DNA from: Paracoccus shanxieyensis | Lineage (GTDB): Bacteria > Pseudomonadota > Alphaproteobacteria > Rhodobacterales > Rhodobacteraceae | NCBI RefSeq assembly: GCF_009711265.1 | Contig: NZ_WMII01000003.1 | Coordinates: 229,684-293,683, forward strand | Length of the DNA stretch: 64,000 nt | Direction: 5' to 3' | Part shown: one piece after another, positions 38,803-46,470 of the stretch | Numbering within the stretch: position 1 is the first letter of the stretch | Layout: each line of letters starts with the position of its first letter | The notes under the pieces: generated by a model | Told to the model about the DNA's origin: nothing | The model's database searches: none | What the model saw: the letters and a program-made list of their open reading frames with translations, nothing else | Translations under genes and position numbers: made by a program

Positions 38803-39010
38803 GCTTGCCCTGCGGCGCGCCGCCGCCCGACTGGCTGCGTGCGGCCTCGGCTGCGGCCAGCAGTTCTTCGGCGATTTCCTCGGCCTCGTCGGGATCGAAA
38901 TCCAGCGGCAGGTCCACGCCATCGCCTTCGACATAGATTCGCACCATGCCCTGATCCGTCGGTCCGATCTGCAGATTTGCCGCGATATCGCTTTGGGTAT
39001 TGATGCTCAT
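38780..39010 (-). CDS. small acidic protein, DUF6324-like
   Basis: A 76-residue protein. The first 50 residues are acidic (MVRIYVEGDGVDLPLDFDPDEAEEIAEELLAAAE in two conserved blocks) and the tail is basic (KPTKKPRR). I recall such proteins from Rhodobacteraceae as an uncharacterised conserved family. The sequence predicts a small soluble, possibly two-stranded-plus-helix protein. It converges on mmcB with a 23-bp overlap, so neither gene has an independent 3' region. Confidence 0.65.
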   Translation of the reverse strand: MSINTQSDIAANLQIGPTDQGMVRIYVEGDGVDLPLDFDPDEAEEIAEELLAAAEAARSQSGGGAPQGKPTKKPRR

Positions 39011-39126
39011 GTGGCTTGTTCCGTCCGCTTGAAATGGCTGATGTGAAATTCTGATTACATTGGGTGTGAAAAAGCAGCAAGTCGGGCTTGCATCCCCCCG
39101 GCGCTGGCGGTAATTACCCCGCCAAC

Positions 39127-39203
39127 GCCGCCTTAGCTCAGCTGGTTAGAGCGCTAGATTGTGGATCTAGAGGTCCCCCGTTCGAGCCGGGGAGGCGGTA
39201 CCA
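39127..39203 (+). tRNA. tRNA-His (GTG)
   Basis: A 77-nt cloverleaf including CCA (39201-39203). The acceptor stem is GCCGCCT with AGGCGGT. The anticodon stem CTAGA/TCTAG encloses the loop TTGTGGA, giving anticodon GTG at 39161-39163. The T-arm has GTTCGAGCC. The base before the acceptor is C, so no G-1 is encoded opposite a C73: the discriminator is A39200 and position 1-72 is a G-T pair. This matches the atypical tRNA-His of alphaproteobacteria. Confidence 0.95.
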
Positions 39204-39240
39204 TAAAACTTCCGAACATCATAGGCTTATGAAAATCGTC

Positions 39241-39357
39241 CCTGCCCCCCGGCGGGTTTCGGATCGTGTCGCGGCTGACTTGGATCGCGGTCCGGCGGCT
39301 TGCGGCCGCGGCCTGACAGCCGCCACGGCGACGATCCGAAACCCGCCGGGGGCAGGG
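39241..39357. repeat. long imperfect palindrome downstream of tRNA-His
   Basis: The left arm 39241-39267 and the right arm 39331-39357 are inverted copies, differing by a single extra C in the left arm. The core (39268-39330) also contains complementary parts, such as GGCTG with CAGCC, so the whole 117 bases could fold into one long stem. There is no T-tract and no open frame. It is placed between tRNA-His and the stop of the sulfotransferase gene. Confidence 0.75.
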
Positions 39358-39380
39358 GGGGCGCACCCGGCACCGCAGGT

Positions 39381-40040
39381 TCAGCGCGTGCGCATCGAAT
39401 GCGTCCGGCCCATCACCTTGGCCACCGCGTCTTCGTCCATCCGGGCGCCCAGAAAATCGAACAATCCGCGCAGGACCAAGGGGTCCGCCGTGAAATCGTC
39501 ATAATGCGTATGATAGGCGTGATCGGGAAACTCTGCCGCGTAATCGCGGAAGTTCTGGTCGGCATGGCGCAGCTCGGCTTCGCCGATCATATGCTTGGCG
39601 CGCGCGTTACTGGCGATCACCTCATCAAGGTTGCGGGTGTTCATGATGAAGGCCGTGCGGGGAAAGTATTGGCGCAGGAATGCCAGATAGTCCCAAAGCT
39701 GATCGCGCGTCATCGTCTGATAGCGGATTTCCTTGAAGCCACGCAGCAGATTGTGTTCGCTGCCCGCCATGACATTGCCCTTGAACGCGGCGACCAGCTC
39801 GGCCTCGAACATCTCGTGGTCGATCAGATGCGCGCCATACCAGGGATGCGTGGGGTCATTGGCTTTCTTGCCATGCGGGCTGGTGATGCGCAGGTGCCGG
39901 GCGGCCTGAAACAGCACGAACAGGGCATTGCCGTTCTCGCCGCGAATCTCGGCACCCGGGATGGTGTTCAGCACGCCCTGCAGCAGGGTGGAACCGGATC
40001 GCCCATAGGTGACGATGAAGGCGTGGTCGAAATTCAGCAT
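39381..40040 (-). CDS. sulfotransferase family protein
   Basis: A 219-residue protein with the PAPS-binding loop FIVTYGRSGSTLLQGVL at residues 7-23, typical of P-loop sulfotransferases. IMNTRNLDEVIASNARAKH contains the downstream R...S-type 3'-phosphate-binding segment. No membrane helix or signal is seen, so it is probably cytosolic. The start at 40040 (MLNFDHAFIVTYGRSGST) fits the family; the longer frame to 40154 has no ribosome-binding site. Substrate is unknown. Sulfation of a surface polysaccharide is possible, but the capsule genes are not adjacent. Confidence 0.78.
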   Translation of the reverse strand: MLNFDHAFIVTYGRSGSTLLQGVLNTIPGAEIRGENGNALFVLFQAARHLRITSPHGKKANDPTHPWYGAHLIDHEMFEAELVAAFKGNVMAGSEHNLLRGFKEIRYQTMTRDQLWDYLAFLRQYFPRTAFIMNTRNLDEVIASNARAKHMIGEAELRHADQNFRDYAAEFPDHAYHTHYDDFTADPLVLRGLFDFLGARMDEDAVAKVMGRTHSMRTR

Positions 40041-40211
40041 TCGTCTGTCCAATTCATTCAGATCCGGCTGGTATACAGCAGCCGCACCCGATGCGGCAGT
40101 GCTGGTTTGGGCGCAATATCGTGATGCGTTATTTTCAGCCGATGCGCGGAACAATAATCCGGCTCAAAGGTTTCTGTCTGGAATGAAATGACGTCCCGAA
40201 AGGATCGCATC

Positions 40212-40670
40212 ATGGCACATAACACCGACGCCGAAGACCTGAAGAACGAAGCCCGCAAAGCCGCCGATGACGTTGGCCGCGAGGCCCGCAAAGCCGCCGA
40301 TGATGTTGGCCGCCATGCCCGCCGTGCCGTCGATGATGCCAGCGAAGCTGCCGAGAATGCCCTCCAGCGGGGCGCTGAATTTGTCGATACCGCGCGCGAG
40401 CGTGGGGCCGAGTTCATCGACAATGCCCGCCGCAAGGGGCAGGAATATGCCGATGACCTGCGTCACCGCGGCCATGACTATGCCGAACAGGCCCGTGACG
40501 AAGCCCGCCGCCTGTATCGCGAAGGCGAACGCCGCGCCGGTGAGGCCGTCGCCTATGCCGAGGATTACTATGACGACGTGTCTGGCATGGTGCGCCGCAA
40601 TCCCGGTCAGGCACTTGGTATCGCGGCCGGTGTCGGCTTCCTGCTTGGCCTGATCATCGCCCGCCGCTGA
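40212..40670 (+). CDS. YqjD/ElaB-like (DUF883) membrane-anchored helical protein
   Basis: A 152-residue, highly charged protein that is mostly alpha-helical with a single C-terminal membrane segment (GQALGIAAGVGFLLGLIIARR). The N-terminal half shows an 11-residue repeat built on EARKAADDVGR (three copies), then RGAEFVDTARE/RGAEFIDNARR, an amphipathic pattern. The V-R-R-N-P-G-Q-A-L-G stretch before the anchor is the DUF883 signature. YqjD in E. coli is an RpoS-dependent inner-membrane protein that binds ribosomes. AAAGGATCGC precedes the ATG. A YqjE-like gene follows 7 bp downstream. Confidence 0.8.
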   Translation: MAHNTDAEDLKNEARKAADDVGREARKAADDVGRHARRAVDDASEAAENALQRGAEFVDTARERGAEFIDNARRKGQEYADDLRHRGHDYAEQARDEARRLYREGERRAGEAVAYAEDYYDDVSGMVRRNPGQALGIAAGVGFLLGLIIARR

Positions 40671-40677
40671 GCGTCCG

Positions 40678-41409
40678 ATGTTCGCCTATGCTCGCAACAT
40701 GCAGCTTGCCCTGTCGGACAAGCTGCGCCGCGCGGGGCTTGCGTCGGCAGCAGGAATTTTCCTGCTGGTCGGCGCGGGCTTCCTTTTGGCGGCGCTGTGG
40801 ACCTTTCTGGCCCGCAATATGGGATGGGGTCCGCTTCACGCCTCATTGGCGATCGGCGGCGGCTCTGTCGTCATCGCGCTGATCCTTGTGCTGATGGCGC
40901 GCCGGGAACGCCACGCCGCACCGACCCCCGACGAATTGCGCGATGAGGTGCAGCAGCAATTGAACCTGCTGGCGGACACCGCGATAACACGCGCCTCGGA
41001 TGCGGCAGATGCGGCCATGGGCCGTGCCTCGGCCAAGGCATCCGAGTTGATGGGGCTGGCCGAGAACCGCGCACATTCCTTTGCCGACGATCTGAGCTAC
41101 CGTGCCACGCGCATGGTCGACCGGACCGAGGCGAAGGTGCAGGGCGCGGCCATGCGCATGGGCGAAGATGCGGCACGCCGTTTCGGCATCAGCCCGGCTA
41201 TCCTGCAGGTCGGCCGCCGCCGTGACGCGGGCGAGGGCGGGCCTGTCTCGACCTTCGCGCCGCTTCTGGGGGCCTTTGCTGTAGGGATCACCTTGGCATC
41301 GCGCGTGCAGGACTGGCGGCATCGCGATGATGATCTGATCGACGATCACGACGACTGGGACGATGACTGGATCGACGACGATCCGGACGATTGGCCCGGT
41401 CACCGCTAA
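40678..41409 (+). CDS. YqjE-like / phage-holin-superfamily membrane protein
   Basis: A 243-residue protein with two membrane segments near residues 22-46 and 56-76 (AGIFLLVGAGFLLAALWTFLA and GGGSVVIALILVLMA), as in the putative Actinobacterial holin-X/YqjE family. A helical Ala-rich middle region follows, then a possible third hydrophobic patch (PLLGAFAVGITLA). The C-terminal tail is extremely acidic, with about 20 Asp among the last 35 residues. The alternative start at 40699 would remove seven residues. It is paired with the YqjD-like gene, as in enterobacterial yqjCDEK. Despite the family name there is no sign of a phage. Confidence 0.7.
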   Translation: MFAYARNMQLALSDKLRRAGLASAAGIFLLVGAGFLLAALWTFLARNMGWGPLHASLAIGGGSVVIALILVLMARRERHAAPTPDELRDEVQQQLNLLADTAITRASDAADAAMGRASAKASELMGLAENRAHSFADDLSYRATRMVDRTEAKVQGAAMRMGEDAARRFGISPAILQVGRRRDAGEGGPVSTFAPLLGAFAVGITLASRVQDWRHRDDDLIDDHDDWDDDWIDDDPDDWPGHR

Positions 41410-41427
41410 GCGCGTCGCAGAAAGAAC

Positions 41428-41456
41428 AAAGGCCCGCCGGATGGCGGGCCTTTTTC
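41428..41456 (+). terminator. intrinsic terminator after the yqjE-like gene
   Basis: AAAGGCCCGCC at 41428-41438 pairs with GGCGGGCCTTT at 41443-41453 around GGAT and continues into TTTTT. It may also serve the convergent grxD gene. Confidence 0.85.
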
Positions 41457-41479
41457 ATGCGGTGACGCAAAGTGCTGGA

Positions 41480-41842
41480 TCAGGCGTTGGCTTCGCGGAT
41501 CTTGTTGGCAGCGTCCTTGTCATAGGTCACGCCCGCCTTGTCGAACAACTGGTCCAGTTCGCCCGACAGCGTCATCTCGGTGATGATATCGCAGCCGCCA
41601 ACGAATTCGCCCTTGATATAAAGCTGGGGAATGGTCGGCCAGTCCGAGAAATCCTTGATGCCCTGACGCACATCGGCGTCTTTCAGCACGTCGATATCGC
41701 GATACTCGACATTCATGTAATTCAGCACACCGGCCACGCGGCTGGAGAACCCGCATTGCGGCATTTCCTTGCTGCCCTTCATGAACAGCACGACATCGGT
41801 GCTGTCGATCGTGTCCTGAATCTTCTGACGCACATCCGTCAT
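41480..41842 (-). CDS. grxD: monothiol glutaredoxin, Grx4 type
   Basis: A 120-residue monothiol glutaredoxin with the active-site motif [12 protein letters not shown] and the glutathione-binding [17 protein letters not shown]. Such proteins hold a labile [2Fe-2S] cluster with glutathione and pass it to targets or to BolA-type partners. bolA lies just upstream on the same strand (42 bp apart), the classic Grx4-BolA functional pair. CAGGAAAGGAAG precedes the ATG. Confidence 0.94.
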   Translation of the reverse strand: MTDVRQKIQDTIDSTDVVLFMKGSKEMPQCGFSSRVAGVLNYMNVEYRDIDVLKDADVRQGIKDFSDWPTIPQLYIKGEFVGGCDIITEMTLSGELDQLFDKAGVTYDKDAANKIREANA

Positions 41843-41883
41843 CTGGTCTTCCTTTCCTGTGGTCGCGCGCGTCCCGCCGCGAC

Positions 41884-42126
41884 TTATTCCGGCGCCTTGG
41901 TGGTCAGCGCCAGCGCATGCAATTCGCCATTGGGACCATCCATCCGGCCACGCAGCGCGGCATAGACGGCGCGTTGCTGCTGCACACGGTTCATGCCGCG
42001 AAAGCTTTCGTCGATCACCTCGGCCGCGTAATGGTTGCCGTCTCCGGCCAGGTCCGTGATCGAGATGCTGGCCTTGGGGAAGGCAGCGCGGATCAGCGCT
42101 TCGATATCATGAGCTTCCATGGCCAT
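41884..42126 (-). CDS. BolA family protein
   Basis: An 80-residue BolA with the class-II-like fold: [31 protein letters not shown], then [20 protein letters not shown] and [12 protein letters not shown] with the conserved His (LHAL) that ligates the shared iron-sulfur cluster with Grx4. The start at 42126 has AAAGGAC upstream. An ATG two codons later is also possible. It forms an operon with grxD. Confidence 0.92.
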   Translation of the reverse strand: MAMEAHDIEALIRAAFPKASISITDLAGDGNHYAAEVIDESFRGMNRVQQQRAVYAALRGRMDGPNGELHALALTTKAPE

Positions 42127-42302
42127 GGCAGGTCCTTTCCGGTTTCTTTCATGATTTAGGGGATGGGTCGCCGCGCCGCAAGATCGGCAGCGGGGGATCG
42201 CAAGAAATGCTGCCGCTTGCGGGCGGCAAAGGAACAACTTCCACGCGATGACGTTACGGATTGAAGTGTCAGCCAGTGGCGTCTGCGGCCAGCGAGGATC
42301 TT

Positions 42303-42572
42303 ATGGAACCAGTCACCTTCATGATCGGGGATGCCGGTCCCTTCGATGGCAATGCCAGACCTCAGGGCGTTGAACGCCATGGCTCGGTCGAATTCGGTGG
42401 GCTTGATCTGAACGATCAGGCCCTTTTTCTTGGCAAGATGAGCGTGCTTTACCGCGACGGCACGCAGGTATCGGGCAATATCCACGCGCTCAGCTTTTCC
42501 GAAGCCGCAGGGCTGAAAACCGGCAAGATCGACTTTTCGCGCATCGTGGCAGAGATCGCGGGAAAGGGCTGA
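42303..42572 (+). CDS. hypothetical protein
   Basis: An 89-residue reading frame that I do not recognise. It begins MEPVTFMIGDAGPFDGNARPQ with a GAGGA site four bases before the ATG. It contains ALFLGKMSVLYRDGTQVSGNIHALSF and ends KIDFSRIVAEIAGKG, plausible for a small soluble alpha/beta protein. The opposite strand is also open here (42156-42698), but that frame has no ribosome-binding site and atypical composition. The gene would converge on the histidine kinase gene. Confidence 0.45.
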   Translation: MEPVTFMIGDAGPFDGNARPQGVERHGSVEFGGLDLNDQALFLGKMSVLYRDGTQVSGNIHALSFSEAAGLKTGKIDFSRIVAEIAGKG

Positions 42573-42582
42573 TTTTCCGGGA

Positions 42583-44181
42583 TTACGCGCCAAGCTCAGG
42601 CAGATCGGCGTGGAACCGGGCAACCAGACCCGAAGGCGCGAAATCCACTTCGGAACCGCCATTCCCGGCCAGCCCCATTTCGATGATGCGTGAACCAAAC
42701 CCGTGATTTTCCGGCGCGATCACGGCAGGCCCACCGCTTTCCGTCCAGACCAGTCGCAGGGCAGGGTGCGGGCCATCCTGCCGCAGCTGCCAGCGGATCG
42801 AGACCTGACCCTCCAGCGTGCTCAGCGCGCCGTATTTCATCGAGTTCGTCAGCAATTCGTGAAACAGCATCGTCGCCGAGATTGCCGCCTGCGACCCCAG
42901 ACGCTGTTCGGGACCGTCCAGCACGATGCGCTGCGCGTCGCCCGAAATCGCGATGGCGCGGGTGATGACCGCGTGCAGGTTGCTGGCTTCCCAGTTTTCC
43001 TGCGTCAGCAGCTCATTGGCGACGGCGACCGCTTGCAACCGCTGCAGAAAGGCGTCGACGCGCCCGCTTTCATCCGTGCCGCGGAATGTCTGCCGCGCGA
43101 CGGCGCCGACAAGTGCCAGCGTGTTCTTGACCCGGTGGATCAGCTCGCGGTTCAGCAGGTTGCGTTCTTCCTGCATGCGCTTGTGCTGGATCGCGGCCTG
43201 CATCCGGTCGGCCAGCGTGCGGATGAACGAGGCGTCCTCATCGGAAAGCTCGGCCCGGCGGTCGCTATGCACAAAGCCCACGGCAGAGAAGCGACCGGCC
43301 TGTATGACGGGCACATTGATCAGCAGGCGGATGCCGATCGCCAGCAGGGCATCGGCGCTGTCAGCAGTGCGCGGATCGGTTTCCACATCGGGAATGATGA
43401 CGACCTCGCCGCGCTTCAGATCCTCAAGATAGCTGCCGTAATCGCGAAAATGGTGCATACCCGCGACCGAAGGCACGCCATCCGCGCGCCATTCCGGCTG
43501 CATCTCGACCGTTTCGCGGGTCACATCGACGATGCCGAATCCCGCGCGGGTCGAGGGGATCACCGATGCCAGAATCCCCGAGCCTCGGCGCAGCAATTCC
43601 GGCAGCTCATCGGTTTCCTCGATGGCATCGACCAGTTGCGCCAAAGCCGCCGAGCGCCGCAAGGCCTGATTGAGCGAGGCGTTTTCCTGTTCGGCCTTGT
43701 CCAGCAAGCCACGTTCGCGCTGACGCGAGGCAATCTGCGCCGAAACCTGAGCCGCCAGCGCCGTCAGCCCGGTGGCCTGCGCCTCGGTAATGCCTTCGGG
43801 GCGCGGCTGCAGGTCGATCACGCAAAGCGAGCCGATGGCCGTGCCGTCCACGATGATGGGGGCACCGGCATAGAAGCGGATGCCGGGCGCGTCCATGACC
43901 AGCGGGTTGTCGCGGCTGCGCGGATCAAGCTGCAGATCGGGAATGACCAGCAATTCGGTTTCCTGCAGCGCATGGGCACAGATCGACTGATTGATCGGCG
44001 TCTCTGTCGGGTCAAAGCCGATGCGGGCCTTGAACCATTGGCGATTGCGATGGACCAGGCTGATCAACGCGACAGGCGCATCAAGCAGCGACTTGGCGAC
44101 CAGCGCGATATTGTCGAATTCCGGCTCGGGCGCGGTGTCCATGATCTGCAGCGCGTCGAGTTTCGCGATCCGGTCTTTCAT
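42583..44181 (-). CDS. GAF-GAF HWE-family sensor histidine kinase (soluble)
   Basis: A 532-residue protein without membrane helices. A first GAF domain (LLDAPVALISLVHRNRQWFKARIG, ICAHALQETELLVIPDLQLDPR, IRFYAGAPI) and a second around residues 185-330 lead to a kinase core. The phosphoacceptor is in NRELIHRVKNTLALVGAVARQ, the N-box is LFHELLTNSMKYGALS, and ALRLVWTESGG plus NHGFGSRIIEMGL mark the HWE/HisKA_2 subfamily common in alphaproteobacteria. The GAF set resembles those of bacteriophytochrome relatives but lacks a PHY domain. No response regulator is adjacent, so its output is unknown. Confidence 0.88.
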   Translation of the reverse strand: MKDRIAKLDALQIMDTAPEPEFDNIALVAKSLLDAPVALISLVHRNRQWFKARIGFDPTETPINQSICAHALQETELLVIPDLQLDPRSRDNPLVMDAPGIRFYAGAPIIVDGTAIGSLCVIDLQPRPEGITEAQATGLTALAAQVSAQIASRQRERGLLDKAEQENASLNQALRRSAALAQLVDAIEETDELPELLRRGSGILASVIPSTRAGFGIVDVTRETVEMQPEWRADGVPSVAGMHHFRDYGSYLEDLKRGEVVIIPDVETDPRTADSADALLAIGIRLLINVPVIQAGRFSAVGFVHSDRRAELSDEDASFIRTLADRMQAAIQHKRMQEERNLLNRELIHRVKNTLALVGAVARQTFRGTDESGRVDAFLQRLQAVAVANELLTQENWEASNLHAVITRAIAISGDAQRIVLDGPEQRLGSQAAISATMLFHELLTNSMKYGALSTLEGQVSIRWQLRQDGPHPALRLVWTESGGPAVIAPENHGFGSRIIEMGLAGNGGSEVDFAPSGLVARFHADLPELGA

Positions 44182-44555
44182 CTGTCGTCAACCAAGTTGT
44201 TCAGAGGCCGAGATTGCCCGAGTTGGATTGCGCCCACAAGCGCTGTAACGCATCTGGCCATCCGACAGGCGGATGCTTTTTGTTAGCTGAAAACCGCAGG
44301 CTAACCAATTGGTTCGTGCAGGATCGTGGCTTTGGGCAGGCTGTGACGCAGCGATCCTTGGCAGAAGGCCGGGCATTACGTGGTGCCCGGCATGCCATGC
44401 ATTACGGTGATAACCCGGATTATGTAACCATATCGCTGTATGCGGAGGATATTGCAGTTGCTCCGATCATACTTTGGGCCAAAAACAGCAGCCAAGGCAT
44501 CGGCGAATGCCAAAGAACACGCTAAGGACGTTTTCAGCAAGCAAAGGAAGATCTC
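44182..44555. other. 374-bp gene-free region between divergent kinase and redoxin genes
   Basis: It should contain the promoters of both flanking genes. I see no credible frame. GTTAGC...GCTAAC (44283-44306) and GCCGGGCA...TGCCCGGC (about 44369-44392) are inverted repeats that could be operators or hairpins. GCAAAGGAAG at the right end is the ribosome-binding site of the redoxin gene. Confidence 0.5.
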
Positions 44556-45107
44556 ATGGCGGTCAGCCCTCCGGTCTGCGATTTCGGCGTCAAGGCGCCA
44601 GAGTTCATCTTGCCGGACCCGGATGGCCGCACGTTCGGTCTGCGCGACATTGCGGGTGCACGCGGAACGCTGGTGATGTTCATCTGCAATCACTGTCCCT
44701 ATGTTCAGGCTGTCATCGACCGCATCAGCCGCGACGCGGACCAGCTGCGCGCCCATGGCATCGGCTCGGTCGCGATCTCATCGAATGACGTGGCGCATTA
44801 CCCGCAGGACGCGCCCGACCTGATGAAGCTTGAAGCGCAGAAACATGGCTTTACCTTTCCTTATCTTTTTGATGAGACACAGGCGGTCGCGCGTCAGTTC
44901 GGTGCGCAATGCACGCCGGATTTTTTCGGCTACAACGCCGATCTGGAATTGCAATATCGCGGACGGCTGGACAGTTCGGGCCGCAGCGCCGGTGCCCCTG
45001 ATGCCCGGCGCGAATTGTTCGAGGCGATGGTCCGCATCGCAGAAACCGGGCAGGGTCCGCGGGAACAGATCCCGTCCATGGGCTGCTCGATCAAATGGAA
45101 GGCGTGA
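44556..45107 (+). CDS. thioredoxin-fold redoxin family protein
   Basis: A 183-residue AhpC/TSA-redoxin-type protein. FGVKAPEFILPDPDGRTFGLRD is the entry to the fold and MFICNHCPYVQAVIDR holds a CxxC pair (Cys44, Cys47). SVAISSNDVAHYPQDAPDLMK and PYLFDETQAVARQFGAQCTPDFF complete the family pattern, with a further Cys before Thr-Pro. No signal peptide, so it is cytosolic. It is likely a thiol peroxidase or disulfide reductase. gph begins immediately after its stop codon. Confidence 0.85.
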   Translation: MAVSPPVCDFGVKAPEFILPDPDGRTFGLRDIAGARGTLVMFICNHCPYVQAVIDRISRDADQLRAHGIGSVAISSNDVAHYPQDAPDLMKLEAQKHGFTFPYLFDETQAVARQFGAQCTPDFFGYNADLELQYRGRLDSSGRSAGAPDARRELFEAMVRIAETGQGPREQIPSMGCSIKWKA

Positions 45108-45785
45108 ATGAATACCTGTCTTGCCCCCTGCCCTGTGGTCTTTGATCTTGACGGCACGCTGATCGACAGCGCGCCCGACATCCACGCGACGGTCAACGCC
45201 GTGCTGCGGCTGCATCGGGTGCCGCCCCTGACGCTGGATCAGGTGCGCAGCTTCATCGGCGGCGGCGTGGACCTGCTGTGGCGGCGCGTGATCGCCGCCA
45301 CCGGCATGTCGGTCGATGCGCATCGCGATCTGGTGGCGTCCTTCATGACACGCTATCACGATGCCAGCGCGCTGACGCGCCTTTATCCCAATGTGACCGA
45401 GGCTTTGGGCGTGTTGGCGGATCGCGGGCATCCTCTGGCGATCTGCACCAACAAGCCCCTGGGTCCGACCAAAGCGATCCTTGGCCATTTCGGCATCGTC
45501 GGCATGTTTGCCACCATCATCGGCGGCGACAGCCTGCCGCAGAAGAAGCCCGATCCCGCGCCCTTGCGTGCGGCATTCGCGGGTCTGGGGTCGGATCCTC
45601 AGGCGGGGCTTTATGTCGGCGACAGCGAATTTGACGCCGAATGCGCGGTCAATACCGATGTGCCGTTCCTTTTGTATACCCGCGGCTATCGCAAGACCCC
45701 GATCGAGCAGATGCGGCACAGCGCGAATTTCGACGATTATGCGCATCTGCCCGCGCTGATCGACCAGCGCGCGCCGGTTGGCTGA
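45108..45785 (+). CDS. gph: phosphoglycolate phosphatase (HAD family)
   Basis: A 225-residue HAD hydrolase. VVFDLDGTLIDSAPDIHATVN carries the nucleophile and acid Asp13/Asp15. The cap begins at RSFIGGGVDLLWRRVI. LAICTNKPLGPTK (motif II Thr), PQKKPDPAPL (motif III Lys) and YVGDSEFDAE (motif IV acids) are complete. Gph removes phosphate from 2-phosphoglycolate formed by DNA repair or Rubisco oxygenation. It starts at the end of the redoxin gene and so is co-transcribed. Confidence 0.9.
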   Translation: MNTCLAPCPVVFDLDGTLIDSAPDIHATVNAVLRLHRVPPLTLDQVRSFIGGGVDLLWRRVIAATGMSVDAHRDLVASFMTRYHDASALTRLYPNVTEALGVLADRGHPLAICTNKPLGPTKAILGHFGIVGMFATIIGGDSLPQKKPDPAPLRAAFAGLGSDPQAGLYVGDSEFDAECAVNTDVPFLLYTRGYRKTPIEQMRHSANFDDYAHLPALIDQRAPVG

Positions 45786-45846
45786 CTTGACAGGCGCGCC
45801 AAAGGCGGGGATGCCATCGGGTAGCAATCCGAAGGAGTCCCCCATC

Positions 45847-46275
45847 ATGGACCTGCGCGAACTCTCTCCTGAACTGTCGGTCTCTGGCCAGATCCTGCCC
45901 GAGGACATCGCGGCCCTTGCAGATGCGGGCTTCCGCGTCATCATCAACAACCGCCCCGATGCCGAGGTCGGCCCCGATATGGACAGCCACGCGATGCGCG
46001 CTGCCGCCGAAGCCGCCGGTCTGGACTATCGCGAAATTCCCTTTACGCCCGGTCAGGTCACGCCCGAGATGGTCGAGGCACAAGCCGATGCGCTGGCCCT
46101 GCCCGGTCGCAAGCTGGCCTATTGTCGGTCCGGCAACCGCTCGACGGTGCTTTGGGCGCTCAGCGAGGCGGGCCATCAACCGACCGATGATCTGCTGGGG
46201 ACGGCTGCGCAGGCGGGATATGATCTTTCCGGCATCCGCCCGATGATCGAATCGCTGGCGGCCTCGCGCGGTTGA
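45847..46275 (+). CDS. TIGR01244-type sulfur transferase / DSP-like phosphatase domain protein
   Basis: A 142-residue protein with a cysteine-phosphatase-like loop YCRSGNRST at residues 92-100 (Cys93). The N-terminus DLRELSPELSVSGQILPEDI and VIINNRPDAE match the family often fused to persulfide dioxygenases (Blh/BLH) and linked with sulfide oxidation. Here it is stand-alone. AAGGAGTCCCCCATC precedes the ATG at 45847. The in-frame start at 45778 overlaps gph and is less likely. The role may be rhodanese-like persulfide handling, as inferred from family. Confidence 0.8.
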   Translation: MDLRELSPELSVSGQILPEDIAALADAGFRVIINNRPDAEVGPDMDSHAMRAAAEAAGLDYREIPFTPGQVTPEMVEAQADALALPGRKLAYCRSGNRSTVLWALSEAGHQPTDDLLGTAAQAGYDLSGIRPMIESLAASRG

Positions 46276-46377
46276 CTGGCGGGCCGATTGGCGGGAACCC
46301 GACCCGAGATCGCGGGTTAAGCTTCTGACTGCAAACACTTGACGGGCTTGACAATGCCCGCCGCTAAGGAGCCTGCC

Positions 46378-46452
46378 ATGAATTCGATCATCTATCTTGT
46401 CGGCCTTGTCGTCGTGGTGCTTTTCATCCTCAGTATGCTGGGCCTTCGCTAG
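46378..46452 (+). CDS. 24-residue hydrophobic micropeptide
   Basis: ATG at 46378 to TAG at 46450-46452 gives 24 residues: a short polar start MNSIIY, a hydrophobic core built from LVGLVVVVLFILSML, and GLR at the end. It is a single membrane-spanning helix. TAAGGAG lies seven bases before the ATG, an excellent ribosome-binding site for so short a frame. I recall near-identical 24-residue proteins annotated in Paracoccus and relatives. The function is unknown. It sits between the TIGR01244-type gene and typA, and is followed by a strong hairpin. Confidence 0.7.
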   Translation: MNSIIYLVGLVVVVLFILSMLGLR

Positions 46453-46470
46453 TCCCGGATCAGATTGATG

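Noticed and set aside
40678..41409. Phage holin and hence a prophage remnant
   Set aside because: The family name contains holin, but the gene is paired with a YqjD-like gene and no phage structural, lysis or integrase genes are nearby.
42156..42698. 180-codon reverse-strand frame overlapping the small hypothetical gene at 42303
   Set aside because: It covers the end of the kinase gene in another frame and the bolA upstream region, and lacks a ribosome-binding site.
44214..44525. 103-codon forward frame between the kinase and redoxin genes
   Set aside because: No ribosome-binding site and no recognisable protein pattern; it spans inverted repeats that look regulatory.
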